Shown in pieces: positions 12,501 to 25,115 of a stretch of DNA of 64,000 nucleotides. A program made the position numbers and the translations under genes. The notes under the pieces were generated by a model that was not told the origin of the DNA, did not search any database, and was given only the letters and a program-made list of their open reading frames with translations. The DNA lies in contig CM073330.1 of NCBI GenBank assembly GCA_037043015.1, forward strand, positions 12,542,512-12,606,511, given 5' to 3'. Source of the stretch: Bryum argenteum. Lineage: Eukaryota > Streptophyta > Bryopsida > Bryales > Bryaceae. Numbering within the stretch: the stretch's first letter is position 1; every line of letters begins with the position of its first letter.

Positions 12501-12780
12501 CAATAATCCGAATACACGTACAATGCGCCATCTACCACAGAACGCAAACGGGATCACTAATGCTTCACGGCCCTTGAAGCGCCTCGTTACAGTGAACAAG
12601 AAAACAACCACGGACACGGAATTGCGCAATTTGGCGAGTGAGGTTGAGTGTGAAGTTCGCAATGAGACAGAGGATGAAGACGAGGATGGCGACCAAAGCA
12701 CCGATGACTCTCTAGGTGAAACCGATCCAAACGCAGATGAAGTGTCAAGCGACAATACGTATACATTGAAGGATACCTAA
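9564..12780 (+). pseudogene. hAT-superfamily transposase, multiply frameshifted
   Basis: A DNA transposase of the hAT superfamily, in pieces. Order: BED-type zinc finger near 9690-9790 (RVCLFCGKSTVFVRQRALAH); the hAT start of the core WASFFYEANIAFNVVDIQRF (about 10168-10230); ICSDGWSDVTSRPL (first catalytic Asp, about 10380); ICTDNASSMLGLC (second Asp, about 10565); then 10630-11691 with the C-terminal dimerisation region ALTCLASSCERNWSMYSF (catalytic Glu and the conserved W). An acidic tail follows (11.66-12.02 kb) and a further charged tail to 12780. Frame changes near 10338, 10560, 10615, 11650, 12015 and 12340 show it is dead. Islands 5 and 6 flank it, so they may be subterminal parts of this element. 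Confidence 0.85.
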
Positions 12781-13127
12781 AGACGGGTTATTAGAATTTT
12801 GTTATTTTGGATTGGAAGCACGAAGTTCATTGTTAGTACTCGGTACAATACTACAATGTACTGCAAGTAGGGCAACTATTAGCTTACAATACTTTGGTAT
12901 CCTAGTATGTTTTAGTATAATACATATAGTTTGGTATATGTAATAGTTACATCATATATATGAATACTATGATTATAGACATGCGCAAATTTGTACTATG
13001 AAATGCACCATTGACCTTGTTTCCAATTAAAAACGTATTCATAAAAATGCTTTGAAGCTCATTTTGTACCACTATGGATATATTTTTCTTGTTTCATATA
13101 CAACCATAGTCTTTGTCACATGGGCGC
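12781..13127. other. AT-rich 3' flank of the hAT relic
   Basis: Nothing coding; probable 3' UTR or subterminal sequence. Confidence 0.4.
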
Positions 13128-13470
13128 TACCCTGTGGCGACCGCCGATAGCCATAAGCGGCCAAGCGACGACGCCCGGGCGATCGCTTGGTCGCTAAGTA
13201 CTAGACCGGCGGTCGCCTAATAGCGGTTGCCGGGCGACCGCCGATCTCTATAAGCGACCGACGACGCCTCGGCGATCGCTTGTCGCCAAGATCGACCGGG
13301 CGGTCGCCTACTAGCGATTGCTAGGGCGACCGCCGCCTCCATCTGACCGCCGGCCGCCTTTCATGCGGCGGGCGAGCGTCGGCGGCGGTCGCAGTAGGCG
13401 ACCGACGATCGCCCCGGTGCGACCGCCAGTCGCCTAGCGAGGTTGCCCACCGCCGGTCGCCCACTGTGAC
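13128..13470. repeat. GC-rich palindromic island 6
   Basis: Repeated GGCGACCGCCGATC, AAGCGACCGACGACGCC, GGGCGATCGCTTG and GACCGGCGGTCGCC units. It lies between the hAT relic and the convergent coiled-coil gene. Confidence 0.8.
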
Positions 13471-13731
13471 GTGTTTTTTGATTTTCCACGTCATTATCAA
13501 CCCTACGCCACGTAGGATAATAGCTTTTTACCTCAAGGTAAATCTCAACAAGTTTTTTACTATGTAATTTTTGGTACCGTCGACATTTTCGTCGACTCGA
13601 CGTCTAACAGACATGTCCAATACGACAATTCAGACAGACATTCCCAAAATTGTGTCTAATAAGACAACCCTGCATACAAGGTCACAATTCAATTCATACA
13701 CTAACATGCACTCCATTTTAAAAGTGCACAT

Positions 13732-15615
13732 TCAAATCCAAAATCTGTGTTTCAGAAGTATACCGTCTAGTTTGGCCTGGGCGTCCTCCTCCCGCTCAAG
13801 GTGCCACTTCTCTTGTATAGAATCAGCACCAATTGTGATTGCCCTTTGTTTAAGCTCGTCAGAAGGAGCCTTCCATCCGAAACTTTGGTGCCAGCTAGGG
13901 TGAACAACTTGATCACAACCCTGCATGCAGCATTTACTGCCCTTTCCAAAAACAACTACTGCACACCAGGGATGATAGATGTGCAAACAATTTGCAACTA
14001 AAACATCAAAATTAGGAAAGGGATAGCTACAGAAAGAACAGACTGTAATCGGTATGTACTAGATTTCATCTTCTGCCGGTGGCACAGAAGGATAGTACAT
14101 CGGCCACGGCTGCATGCCTGATACTCGTCCACCAAACTTCAGGAGATTGGCCTCCTCGCTCAAACTTCCCACCTGCAGCTGCTGAACCCGGAGCCGAGCT
14201 TCAACGTCAGCCATGTCGCACTCCACCTGGGCCAACTCTTCATGAGCTGCTAGTTGCATCTTCTCCGCATCTGCTATGCATGTTTCCATGCATTTAACCC
14301 GTACCAAAACATCCTGCCCAGTGCGTCGTCCTTGGGATTCTAATCCCTTGATCTGGTTTGTAATGCTCTTGATATTTCTGGTGCAGTTCGTTATGTCTCC
14401 CCTAGCTGCCTCCAACCGAGCACCCAATTTCTTCATTCTGTTTTTGCTGTACTTCACCTCCACGTTAAGGATCTTCAGAAGCTCCCCAATTCGCTCCAAC
14501 CTCTCGGATGCTTGCATTCCAGTATCCTCCTCCTGTTTGGTTGGAATACGAGATGCACATACCTCGGACACGTCCTACACAGCAAAAAACACAAACATCA
14601 GAGCTGCTCAAATTCAACGCTTTGAACAGAAACCACGTATGAGCAGCTAAGGCTATCCTGAGCAGTGATGCGATTAGGGCAAATTATGCGATACACTATA
14701 CACAGTTCCTTACAGCAGTGTACTCGAAATGCATTGCAGAAAGTGCTTATCAAATTGCATTGGAGAATTGTGAAGCCCTAGATACGAAGCCCTAGATATG
14801 AACAAATCATGTTGAATTTAGAAGGTTCAATGCTCAATGCAAGTGTTTACCTTCTTGGGGTCGTCACCTCCTAATTCAGGGACTTCGAGTCTGTACAACT
14901 CTGACTTGGGTATGCGCGGAATCTTCTGCAGCAAGCAGTACTCTAATTTCGCCCTGTACTTCTCTTTACGATCTCGTTGAGTCAAGTTCGTACTAGCCGC
15001 GTACGCCGCCCAGTTCACCGACCCAATGCCGTTCTTCACCTCCAAAGTGATCCCCATTGCAAACTTCACCTTGATACAGGTTGGCATCCAATTCAAGGCT
15101 GTTTGGTAGCACCTGGTTTGGAGGAACTTGATTCGCGCTCTGATCTTCTCATCTTCACACACCTGCCACTTGTATCCTCCTCTGCCCCTGAGACCCTTCG
15201 GCTTGCCGAAAAGAGCAGCAACATCTTCTTTCGGAATTTCGTCTCCCTTCCAGGTGTGCGGATTGATGCCAGTACCGTCCAAGTGAAACTTGTCCCTAAA
15301 CTCTGCTTCCAGAATAGTCTTCGGAGGCGGCTTCAACTTTTTCAGGGCACCCTCAACGTCGAGCTTGTCATCAATGTCGTCGTCCAGGTCCTCTTCCTCC
15401 GAGATGTTGTAATCCTCGTCTGCACCGACCACCTTCTTCGGAGCCCCTGCCTTCTTCTTTGAACTCGAACCTCCAGGGGCTGCTCCCTTCGAACCACCAC
15501 CGGATGTTGTCTTCGAGGTTGTCACTGCAGACTTTGACTGCAATGCCGCACGGTCTCCGGCAGTGAGCTGCCCACGATCGCGGGCGCCAGGCTCCGACCG
15601 TTTACCCTTCGCCAT
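13732..15615 (-). pseudogene. Lysine-rich, coiled-coil and zinc-binding protein gene with an in-frame TAG
   Basis: Not recognised as a named family. Exon 1 is 15615-14851, starting MAKGKRSEPGARDRG. It has a basic/Ser-Gly-rich start, an acidic stretch (NISEEEDLDDDIDD) and a globular part with GRGGYKWQVCEDEKIRARI. The intron (GTAAAC to TAG) joins exon 2 (from 14574) in phase. Exon 2 encodes a long coiled coil. It meets TAG at about 14059-14061, but the same frame stays open to 13732 and encodes VCSFCSYPFPNF, CLHIYHPWCAVVVF and CCMQGCDQVVHPSWHQSFGW. That is a Cys/His pattern like a RING/PHD-type zinc finger. The good match across the stop suggests a point nonsense mutation rather than a true end. 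Island 7 lies about 540 bp upstream. Confidence 0.6.
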
Positions 15616-16149
15616 TGTACCTGCATTCAGGGCCTAAAGCAACTGGTTCCTCTTCCAACACTAACTACTACCACGTTCAGTCTCAACGAACTTCTCGCGG
15701 TCTCCAACTCACCCAAACCCTCAATACAGTCGCATACACTCGGCCTAGAGACAGCAATCCGTCCCTCACAGATAAGAGCAGTCAAAAACCAATACCTACA
15801 ACGCCTAAACCTACACTAAACGCGGACAGACACAGAATGGAAATGCTCGATTGGTATACGCTCGACCTCCTAAGCATACACTCAAACTCCAATGCGACCA
15901 CTCCACCTCCTAAGCATACAGTCGAACTACAATGCGACTACTCGACCTCCCTCACGACCTCCCTCGCGACTCCCTGCGCTACCTCAACAACAAACAAAGG
16001 CCTTCCTGAACGACAGCAACCCTACACTAACAGCAAACACACACGACAGAACAGAAACAACAATTCCAAAACGCGAAGGTGCGAGACGAGCAGCGACCGC
16101 AAAACTAGGAAATTGAAACTGTGAGCTTGACGGGAGAGAGGTGCGAGAC

Positions 16150-16220
16150 GACTGCGGTCTCGACCGGTGACCGCCGGTGCGATCGGCCTTATGACTGGTG
16201 ACCGCCGGTTCGGGCCATCC
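16150..16220. repeat. GC-rich palindromic island 7 (short)
   Basis: Two copies of GACCGGTGACCGCCGGT / GACTGGTGACCGCCGGTTCG. It lies between the coiled-coil gene start and the SUVR-like exons. Confidence 0.6.
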
Positions 16221-18411
16221 ACACCATTCAGGTCTAAAACGTATCGGACGGCCCAGCGATAGTGGGGCCACTTTAGCGACTTGATCTGACAGCTTGGCAA
16301 AAATCACTATGATGACGGCGTAAAGTACGCCGACCAGTATCCATATTAAGCCAATGGATACCCATTTTTAGCCAGCAGTACCTCGAGTACTCTAAGGGGG
16401 GAAAAAAATCAGTTCGTTGACTTCCTGTACTTTGGGTGTATGTTTTTTTGGCCGCAAGTGGTCCACCCTTGTATGCTTCCACCCATGCGCAGTGAAGAAT
16501 GGGGGGAGGTTTTCGTACTCGGCGGATGGAAGATTGGCTGCCCACATGCTCTGTCAGGTACGTCGAGGACTTTCCCTCTCCAAGCTTCACCATCAAATCC
16601 CGTCTCAATTGAGTTAGTTTTATACATTTTATAGATATTTTATATTTCAATTCTCTTGCATTGCACCAGGGGGAACCAGAGATGGTCTGGTGTGACGAAG
16701 GGCAGGGGTGTTATGAAGCGCACCTAAACCCTGAGTCGGGTGTTATTGCTGAAAAACAAGCCACTTGTTATCGGCATATTCCAAGAAAGATGATATGGGA
16801 GTGTACCATGACGTGTGGCTACCACCGGTCTTGTGGAAATAGAGTTATTCAGCATGGAATGACTTTGAAAGTGGGGGTTTTTTGGACTGGTCCAAAAGGC
16901 TGGGGTGTTAGGACCTTCGAAGCTATCCCGATGGGAGGTTTTGTGTTTGAGTACGTGGGTGAAATCTGTAGTAGTGAGGAACTTTTAAAAAAACATGGAG
17001 ATTCAATTTTCTGCGGTCGCTACACACTCGATTTGAATGCTGACTGGAAAAGTGAGGCTGGAGTGTCTGACAAAAATGCTTTGTGTGTGGACTGATTTTC
17101 TGTGGGGAATGTTGGGAGGTTTGTCAATCACAGGTGTGAAGATGCTAACTTGGTGGACTTTCCGGTGAGGATTGAAAGGAGTGACCCCCGCTTTTATCAC
17201 GTGGCTTTCTTTGCAAAGAGACCCATCCATGCCCTCGACGAACTCACTTGGGTAATATCCCAATCACTATTGCAATTCCAATACACTACTACAATACTGC
17301 CCTGTAGCTACGTTTTTTACGCTACGTTTAAGGGTTGTGCTACGTTATCGGATTCGGCAGCTACGTTCGCGAAGAATTCAGCGACCCGTGGTTTTTGACT
17401 ACGTTAGCACTACGATATTGGGGAATGGCCATGTTACAGCGGGAACGCGACGTTATCGGTGAAGAACTTGCTTTTGGTTTTCGTACTTCTTCTGTTGTTT
17501 CTTACGGCGATAATTTTTCCGCACCATTCTGAACACGTGTCTTCTGTGGCCTGGGTTTCTTTTTTGACTGAGTAAATGAGAGAACCTCAATTTTCCGTAA
17601 CTGAAATGAACGCTACTACCAGTTGTTACGCATGCTATGGTAGAAACGAGTTATTGTAAAACTGAAGGCATCCTGTCTATGTTGATGCCGATTCCACGTA
17701 AGTATTTTACGCGAACATATTGGCAGCTTCTGTATGGGAAAATGGAAAATCTGGGTATGGATACTGAATTTATAGTGTTGGTTTGAATGATTACATGTTA
17801 TTAATAATCGCGGACTATGAAGTCTCTGTCAAATCAAAAAATTCAATGATCCGCAAATATAGGTCCAACAACATGTTTAGCCTCACAGTAATTTTACATC
17901 AAGGACGCGAGATTTCAAGCTCTTCACTGATATAAAAAAATGTGGTTGCGGCATCATATTTGACTTATAAACGTAGTTGCAACAATTTTAATGAATGAGC
18001 GCAAATCACTAACTGAAATCACACATTCTACATTTCTTTCATATCGGGGATTTAAGCAGATCGGTTGATTCCCTGTTAGTAAGACCTTTCAAATGTAAGC
18101 GACATACACATGCTTATCATACTGGAACGAGTGTAATTAAAAGTATGTCTGCATTCAGCAGGAACATTCAGTGTTACAGAACAAGTACACCGAATCCCGA
18201 TGTGGGTAGAGTAATCATGTGTGAAGGAAGCACACGGAGTATGTCATTCATAATCCAATTGCTGTTAGCACAGATACAACAATGGGAGACACGAAAATCT
18301 GATGCTGCAAATACACGAAGTAGTTATCTAAATCGATTCATCGAAGTACTGAATGTAATGGCACAGCACTAACTCCCTTGAAATTGGTAGGTTCGATGGA
18401 AACTCTGTATG

Positions 18412-19326
18412 CTACTCCAATAATCGGGCAAATACTTGAAACCTGCCCGGAGCATATTTGTACCTCCATGGACCAACCCTGTTATACTTTGACATTTGGT
18501 GGCGATCCATGAGCTCCGTATTGTCAATGAAAGCGCACCAAAACTGGGAGACTAATCGCAACTTTAACATGTGTTGTACCTGTGTCACGTCATTCCCCTC
18601 GCGTATCCTCGACCACACTTCCTCTGCAACAATTATGTTCGGTATTTGAGGAATGAGTTCTTTGTCCTCGAAGCCATGCTCAGGTAAGAAGTCGATGTCA
18701 CCATTCGCTCGCTTCAATGTCTGCTTCATTGTCAAGTTCTTGGTGCCTCCATGAATTTGATGTTCAGTGCCTATTTGTGGGACAGGCTTCCTGACAATAG
18801 TGGGAGGCCTTCGAAGTTCCGATTCCCTACATGCTGTCATTACATGGAGATTGTCTTCTACGTACTGGAGGAAATTCGACATCAGAAATCTCAGAGGAAC
18901 GTCAGAATGTGGAAAAAATGAATGATGAATATCTGAATGGTGATGGACACTCACGTGGAATCGTAAGCTGCATCAGCGATTCTCCTTAAGACCTTCCCCG
19001 TAGAGCTTCCGTGTAGTTCTGAGTAACGGCAATGTATAGGATCAGCTATCCGTTCAACAATCTAGTACTTCATTTGTAACCACATTTCTTTGCAGTATGG
19101 AGTCTAAAAAACCTACAATGACTGGCAACCACAAGCAATTCTACACATGTCTTAGCCAAGCTCACGTTTGATCTTCGGTTGTAGGAGTAGCATACCGTTA
19201 TCTAAATTATCTGCCGACTTTGCAATTTCTGCAACGGCGTTGCTGTTGAGAGAGGAAGATCGCATGATTCTCCCGAACAAAACAACCGTATCCTTTCCGA
19301 CTACCTGTGTCCATCCATCAGCAATC
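18412..19326 (-). CDS. Possible F-box-like protein gene inside the CACTA element
   Basis: The main piece is 18864-18412, opening after a ...CTCCAG acceptor. It contains IPNIIVAEEVWSRIREGN followed by LKLRLVSQFWCAFIDNTEL, which resembles the F-box (L..LRLVs..W..lid). The tail is YNRVGPWRYKYAPGRFQVF. Open upstream segments with splice-like edges are 19061-18955 (CRYSELHGSSTGKVLRRIAD) and 19326-19196 (IADGWTQVVGKDTVVLFGRI), but I could not join them in phase. The gene model is therefore incomplete or the gene is damaged. If real, it would be a third CACTA gene. An F-box would suggest a ubiquitin-ligase adaptor; this rests on a short motif. Confidence 0.4.
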
Positions 19327-19683
19327 CTGCAATGTCCAAGACGGTAAGCACATTTGTAAATTGTCGATAGGTCGGGTAATTTAATTTATCTACTCCATAC
19401 TCGTGCAACGAATTCAAAAGTAAGGGATTACCCTTAAGCCTGATTCATCGTGACCTTCATTGGTCGATAGCTATTGTCGATGGCAGCCTTCCCCAATTCT
19501 CCGCTGTGGCTCCTAGTTTTACATCGGTGGGAATTGGTAAACGCAGCCGTCCCCTTCTCCGTAGCGCCAGCGATGCCGCGAAAGAGGCGAGGGCATCAAA
19601 AGTGCTGCAACCATAGCAATTAGTTATGGCTCTGCCGCCTGTAATGCCTCAATTCCCGCCCCCTTGAATCTCGATCACTACGT

Positions 19684-22600
19684 TTACGCTACAATTGCGT
19701 GCCAGTAAGTGCAAACACAGGAAGGAATTGCGTGCCAGTAAGTGGAATCACTGGAAGGTTCATAATTGTGTAGACGGGATTTTACCTTTGTCGCGGCATG
19801 GTCAGCAGTATCGAGACGATGCAATGGCCGTTCATTTTCCAATTCTCCATCACTTTCTATGTCAAGTAACTCGTCTTCACTTACGAATTGCTCGAATTCT
19901 TCCGGATCATCCAATCTGGGGGTCGGTAACTCCTCTTGATCCGAGTACAATTCTTCTGCTATAATTTCCGCTAGGACGTCATCGCTGTCGTCAACATCTT
20001 CCTCGACGCCTGCTCCTTCGCCTGCATCATCGTCTGCTTCAACTGAGAGTAACTCCAATTCAAGTCCCCCCCGAGGATATGGCTGTGCACCGCCTTCGGT
20101 ACTGACCTCTCCTGGTATGCTTAGCTGTTCAGATAATGGATTTAGGGTTTCATCTTCCTTTTCAAGGGCTTCTGCTTGTTGCCGCTTGTATACCACTAGA
20201 TTAGCTCGAGGTTTGACCTTCACTGCTAATTTCCAGCCTAGGTTTAAAGAATCATCGACATAAAATAGCTGGCTGACGTCCTTAGGAAAAATGAAAGGAT
20301 CGTCCTCGGCCGCTGATGCCCTAATAAAATCCCCTGCCTTAACAATATCAAACCCGCATTCATCTTCTAAAACCGTGGCATTGGAGCCATGCCGCCAGAT
20401 GATAGAGTCCCAAAATTGACACTTAAATAACACCGTTTCAAAGCTATCAAAATTCAACCTAACAATGTTTTCAATGTAGCCATAAAACTCTATTTTTTCT
20501 CCGCCGATGTCGTATACAACCGACACCCCACTATCAAATGTAGTTTTTTTGGCCAAATCCTAGCCATAATCCGATAATGACTTCCGTATGCCCAACACAT
20601 ACTATAGAAATGGCCCTTATCTCCTGGCCCAACAATTATATCTAAAATCATTTGTGACACTTCTTTCTTTTTAGATATGTCATATCTAACAGCTTCCTGG
20701 GCCCAATCTTTGAATGAAGGTTTTTGTAACTGATGTCCACATTCTAAGTCATATCTTTCTCTCCAAGGTTCAAGGCACGGAGCATTAAGTAACAAAAACC
20801 TATGCGCTTGTTCCCTAAAAATGGGATCCAATGGTTTCAGTGATGATAACTTTGGCAAGACTATCCCAGTGGAACGTACATCCTCCTCAGTTGATTTTTG
20901 AAGTCGCGTAGCAAATCTACCCAACCTTTGAGTATATTCATTCACAAAGAACATTGATTCAGCACAAATATACCCCTCTGCAATGGAACCCTCAGGTCGA
21001 GCACGCTGTCTAACAAAGTCTTTTAGTACTTTGAGGTACCGCTCAATGTGATACATCCACCGTATAGAAACCGGTCCCGCGAGTTCCACTTCTTTGACTA
21101 TATGCAATATATTGTGGACTTGTATGTCGAATATTGAAATAGGTAAGTGGATTTCCATTTCACATAGAATCTCTGCAGCCTCCTTCTTCATCATCGAACA
21201 CTCTGATACCTTAATCTCTTTGGAGCACACCCAACGGAAGAGGGCTGATAATCGGTACACGATGTTTCGAATACCTGGCGTAAGAGTACCCCGCACGGCA
21301 ATAGGCAGCAAATCATGAAGCAAATTATGGTAATCGTGGGTTTTGAATCCTACTAGCTTACGATTGTTGAACTTGTGGCAAAAACTTGAGCCGTAGCCAA
21401 AAGGAGTACAGGTTGATGATATCATTTGTATGATATTATCGTACTCCTCAGATTTCCAAATCCAATCGGCCGCTGCACATGTCCACTTCTGTACACCCTT
21501 ATCATCCACTCCATCTTCCATTGGGTGAAAGCGTCGTAAAACATTAAATTGTTGTAATGATCTTCGTAATGCAAGAGAATCAGACTTAGTCCCCTTGCAA
21601 TTCGAGAATGTCTTCAATAATGACGCTGATACGTTCTTCTCCGTATGCATAACATCTAGTAGATGTGGGAGTAGCAGGTGCTGGTAGAGGGACAAAACAA
21701 AGAAAATTTTCAAAAATTAACCCACTTAAACATAAAACAAAGTAATATATCCTTCATACTATATTATTGTATTAAATCATTGAATGTTGTTGTGAAATTT
21801 AAATGTTCCGTACCTCACTACAATTTGGAAAATCATGGCAAAAACAAACAAAGTATTTTTGAGTATAGTAATAGAAGGATAGTGAAGTTACTAAACTAGA
21901 ATCGAAGTTTATATAAATAACAATTTGAAAACATTACCCCTTTATCTGAACACGAATGATGATGACTACGTTGAATCGTAGTAAAATATGTACCGTTGCA
22001 TGTAAAATAAATGTACCCTTTTCATCAGCTCGTTAAAAATTCACTTATTCTATCTCTGTAGTCTTTAGGTCACGGCTATTGGTACCATATAAAATTATTT
22101 TCCAATCCTTATTACAAACTCAGTAATTTAATGATAGTTGGATCGAATTTCAGTATTACATTTCAGAGAACTAACTACAGGGATATTCCCTTTATATTGC
22201 ATATGTAATTGGGACTTCAAAAATAGCTTTTACTGAATATAAAGGTAATCGGACTTTTTGCTATCGTCGTTGTACTGACGTATGCACTGAACTCCTTAAT
22301 ACTCATGTATATGCGGTCATTGTATGGAGGACATTTGTAGATTTCAGTTTACCTTAGAATGTAGAATACTTACCTTATAATATGGAAGACGAAATAAGAT
22401 TGACTTCTCCTTCATGCCCGAGTCTTTTAGAAGTACTTCATTTTTTTGGACCTTCCTCCACTGTTTTAGCCAAAATGGACCCGTTGTTCTTTGCGGCTTA
22501 GGAACTTTAGTATATGATGTACCATCAAATTTGTTTTGGTTCCTCCTTGCCCTGTACCTGTGCTTCATTGGCAGGTATTTTCTATGCCCGATATAGACTA

Positions 22601-25115
22601 CCTTTTTCAGGTGCGTACAATATTTTGCCTCCAGCACATTCGGGCCACAAGGGGGGCAAGCCTTCAGTCCTTGCCTTTGTAATGATGAAAATACACCATA
22701 TCCTGGAAAGTCATGCAATGACCACAACATCATTGCATATAGTCTGAACGTTTGTCTTGTGTTAGCATCGTAGGCATTGACTCCATCCACCCATAGCTTG
22801 AGAAGCTCGTCTATCAAGGGTTCCATGTACGTGTTGAAGTTTTTTACTTTTCTTTTGCCTGCACAATGATAATGCTCAATTAGACATGTAGGAAGTTCTA
22901 TTTGGTTCTATTTATCACATTGTCAAAGTTAGTGTATACCCTTATAACGGATTGAATGCAACCTACCAAACCATTTGATCAAGGTTTAGTTCAACAAAAC
23001 TCACATAAACAATAATAATTCATGACATAGAATCCATTTTGACTTAAAAGAAATGTATATGCAAAATAAATTTATGATTATGCTTTAAATTGTAATGAAG
23101 CAAGGTATAAGATTAGGAGTCATACCTGGTACGATAGTAGACAGCAGAATGTGTCCTTTATGCATTCCAAGCTTAGGATTCAAATTCAGCAGAGTGCATG
23201 TTATTGGCCATAGTGAATGGCTTGCTGAATTCAAGCCCGCGGGATTTATACCATCCGTACTGATTTGTAGCATGACACTTCGAGCATCCTTCATATTGTC
23301 ATATTTCTCCTCCATAGCCTTCCAAGCAGGACTATCGGCTGGTATTCGCATAACATCATCCTGACTTCTATTATCACGATGCCAGACCATGCGTGGAGAC
23401 AGACTTGGGCTCTGATAATATGCAAGTAGGCGTAGAATTATCGGGAAGTACCACATTCTCTGAAATTGAACACCAGCAGTAATTAGCAACCTATCAATAT
23501 GCTCATTCTAGAAAATAGATTACTTGTTATGTTTAATCGGGCATCAAATGGACTTAGTACAGTACCCGAACGTAGCCCTTCAAAAATCCAGAAGTAGCAT
23601 TTGGTTTTTGTGATACTATGAAAATCATCACCGTATTCTCATTTCAGTAGGCTGTATATACCCTAAATTATATTAACCAAACTAAAAAGAAAAATTAAGA
23701 TTAACGAATATTGTAGCTCTGTAGGAGGTGAATAACAACTTTAATGGACATATCAGTTTAGAGAAATTTTTTTTCGTGCTTGATTCTTTATACAGTTAAA
23801 TTATTTGCGTAGGTGCAGATTTCTACATTTTGAAGGTAAATTTATGTTTTGACAACCTCATTTGTCCTTACTAAAAATGGACATGAAAAATGTAGAGTGT
23901 CACATACCTTCCGAGGAACCGTTTTGCTCTGTATTGTTTCACTATACCGGGAAAGTTTACATTTTGGGCAGGAATTCCAGTCCTTCTTAATAGGCCCGTA
24001 GTAAAGGGTTAAGTCACAAGGACATGCATGATAGACTTTATAATCAAATCCCACATCACTCACTATCTTCCTTGCTTCCGCTCTTGTCGTTGGCATTTTT
24101 GAATTAAGATTTGCAGGAATTACCTTTTCAGATATAGCTTTGAAAATGGCGTCCATTGCTACATTTGAAATCTGCTTGTCAGCTTGAATGCTTAGGAACA
24201 AAAAAATTATGGATAAACGACTACACGTTGCACCTTCAAAAATCATGGTAGAGGCTTCTTCTTCAAGAATGGATAGTTTAGCACCCATTTTTTCTGGTAA
24301 ATTCGTAGTCTCTCGAAAACCATCTTCATCATACCCACGAAGTAGCTCCATGTATTCATCTAGTACGAATTTTTCATCCCAATATATGTTATGGTCCTCC
24401 AATCCACCTTCTGATTCGTCGAATCCTCCTGTGCCTTCAAAACTGGAATCCACCCCGGTAGGGTCCACAAACAGCCTTTGTGCCTCATACAGTCCCTAGA
24501 AATATAAACAGTTAATGATGTACGTTGACTTCATTAGTAATTTCTTACTCAATGCAGCTTCCTTAAAATAAACGATCCATAGACAATTCTGAAGGCCCTA
24601 CAATCCAAGCATAACCAACCTTATCATTTTTTTGTCACGAAAATGAGGGTTAAATGAAAAGGAGGTTATCATTCTATTGAGATAATTTATACCTACCGAC
24701 CTAATCTTTAAGAATATATTCGGTAAGGTAATAAGGATATCCTAGGTATTAGAAAACGTAATTTCATATTATAATTTTAAAAGCATCGCTACTGTTACCA
24801 CTATAGGAAAGGTAATACAGGAATTACCTGGTACTTCTCGGAAATTTGATAAAGATGAATATGATTATCCACAATAGATAAAAATCTCATACTTGGCTTC
24901 TCAGCCTCGGCACATTTGCGACAAGGGCAATACACCTTGAACTCCGGTACGTCTCGTGCCTCCCGTGTAGCATGTACTTCCTCCCCTTTTCTTCTTTTTC
25001 TAGATGGTGTAATTGTAGGCGGTGGAGATAGGGGTATGTCCGGAACATATTCTGTAGCTGATGAAGAGCTAGGAGTAAATTGGGCAACGCTAACAACTTT
25101 GTGTCGGCGAGGCAT
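19684..25115 (-). pseudogene. CACTA transposase (TnpD/TNP2-like), multi-exon, one frameshift
   Basis: Catalyses cut-and-paste movement of the CACTA element. Exons: 25115-24828 (ending in a C.C..C zinc-like motif YCPCRKCAEAE, as in transposase-associated domains); 24495-23908 (CPCDLTLYYGPIKKDWNSCP); 23459-23126 (MRIPADSPAWKAMEEKY, ISTDGINPAGLNSASHSLWP); 22858-22375 (YMEPLIDELLKLWVDGVNAY, MLWSLHDFPGYG); 21680 onwards (LLPHLLDVMHTEKNVSASLL). These are the classic TNP2 landmarks in order. Near 20550 the frame shifts; the next frame encodes the DUF4216-like tail (EFYGYIENIVRLNFDSFETV, DVSQLFYVDD) and a long acidic end. The shift and the rest of the context suggest a recently inactivated copy. The start MPRRHKVVSV is well placed, facing the divergent TnpA-like gene. 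Confidence 0.88.
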
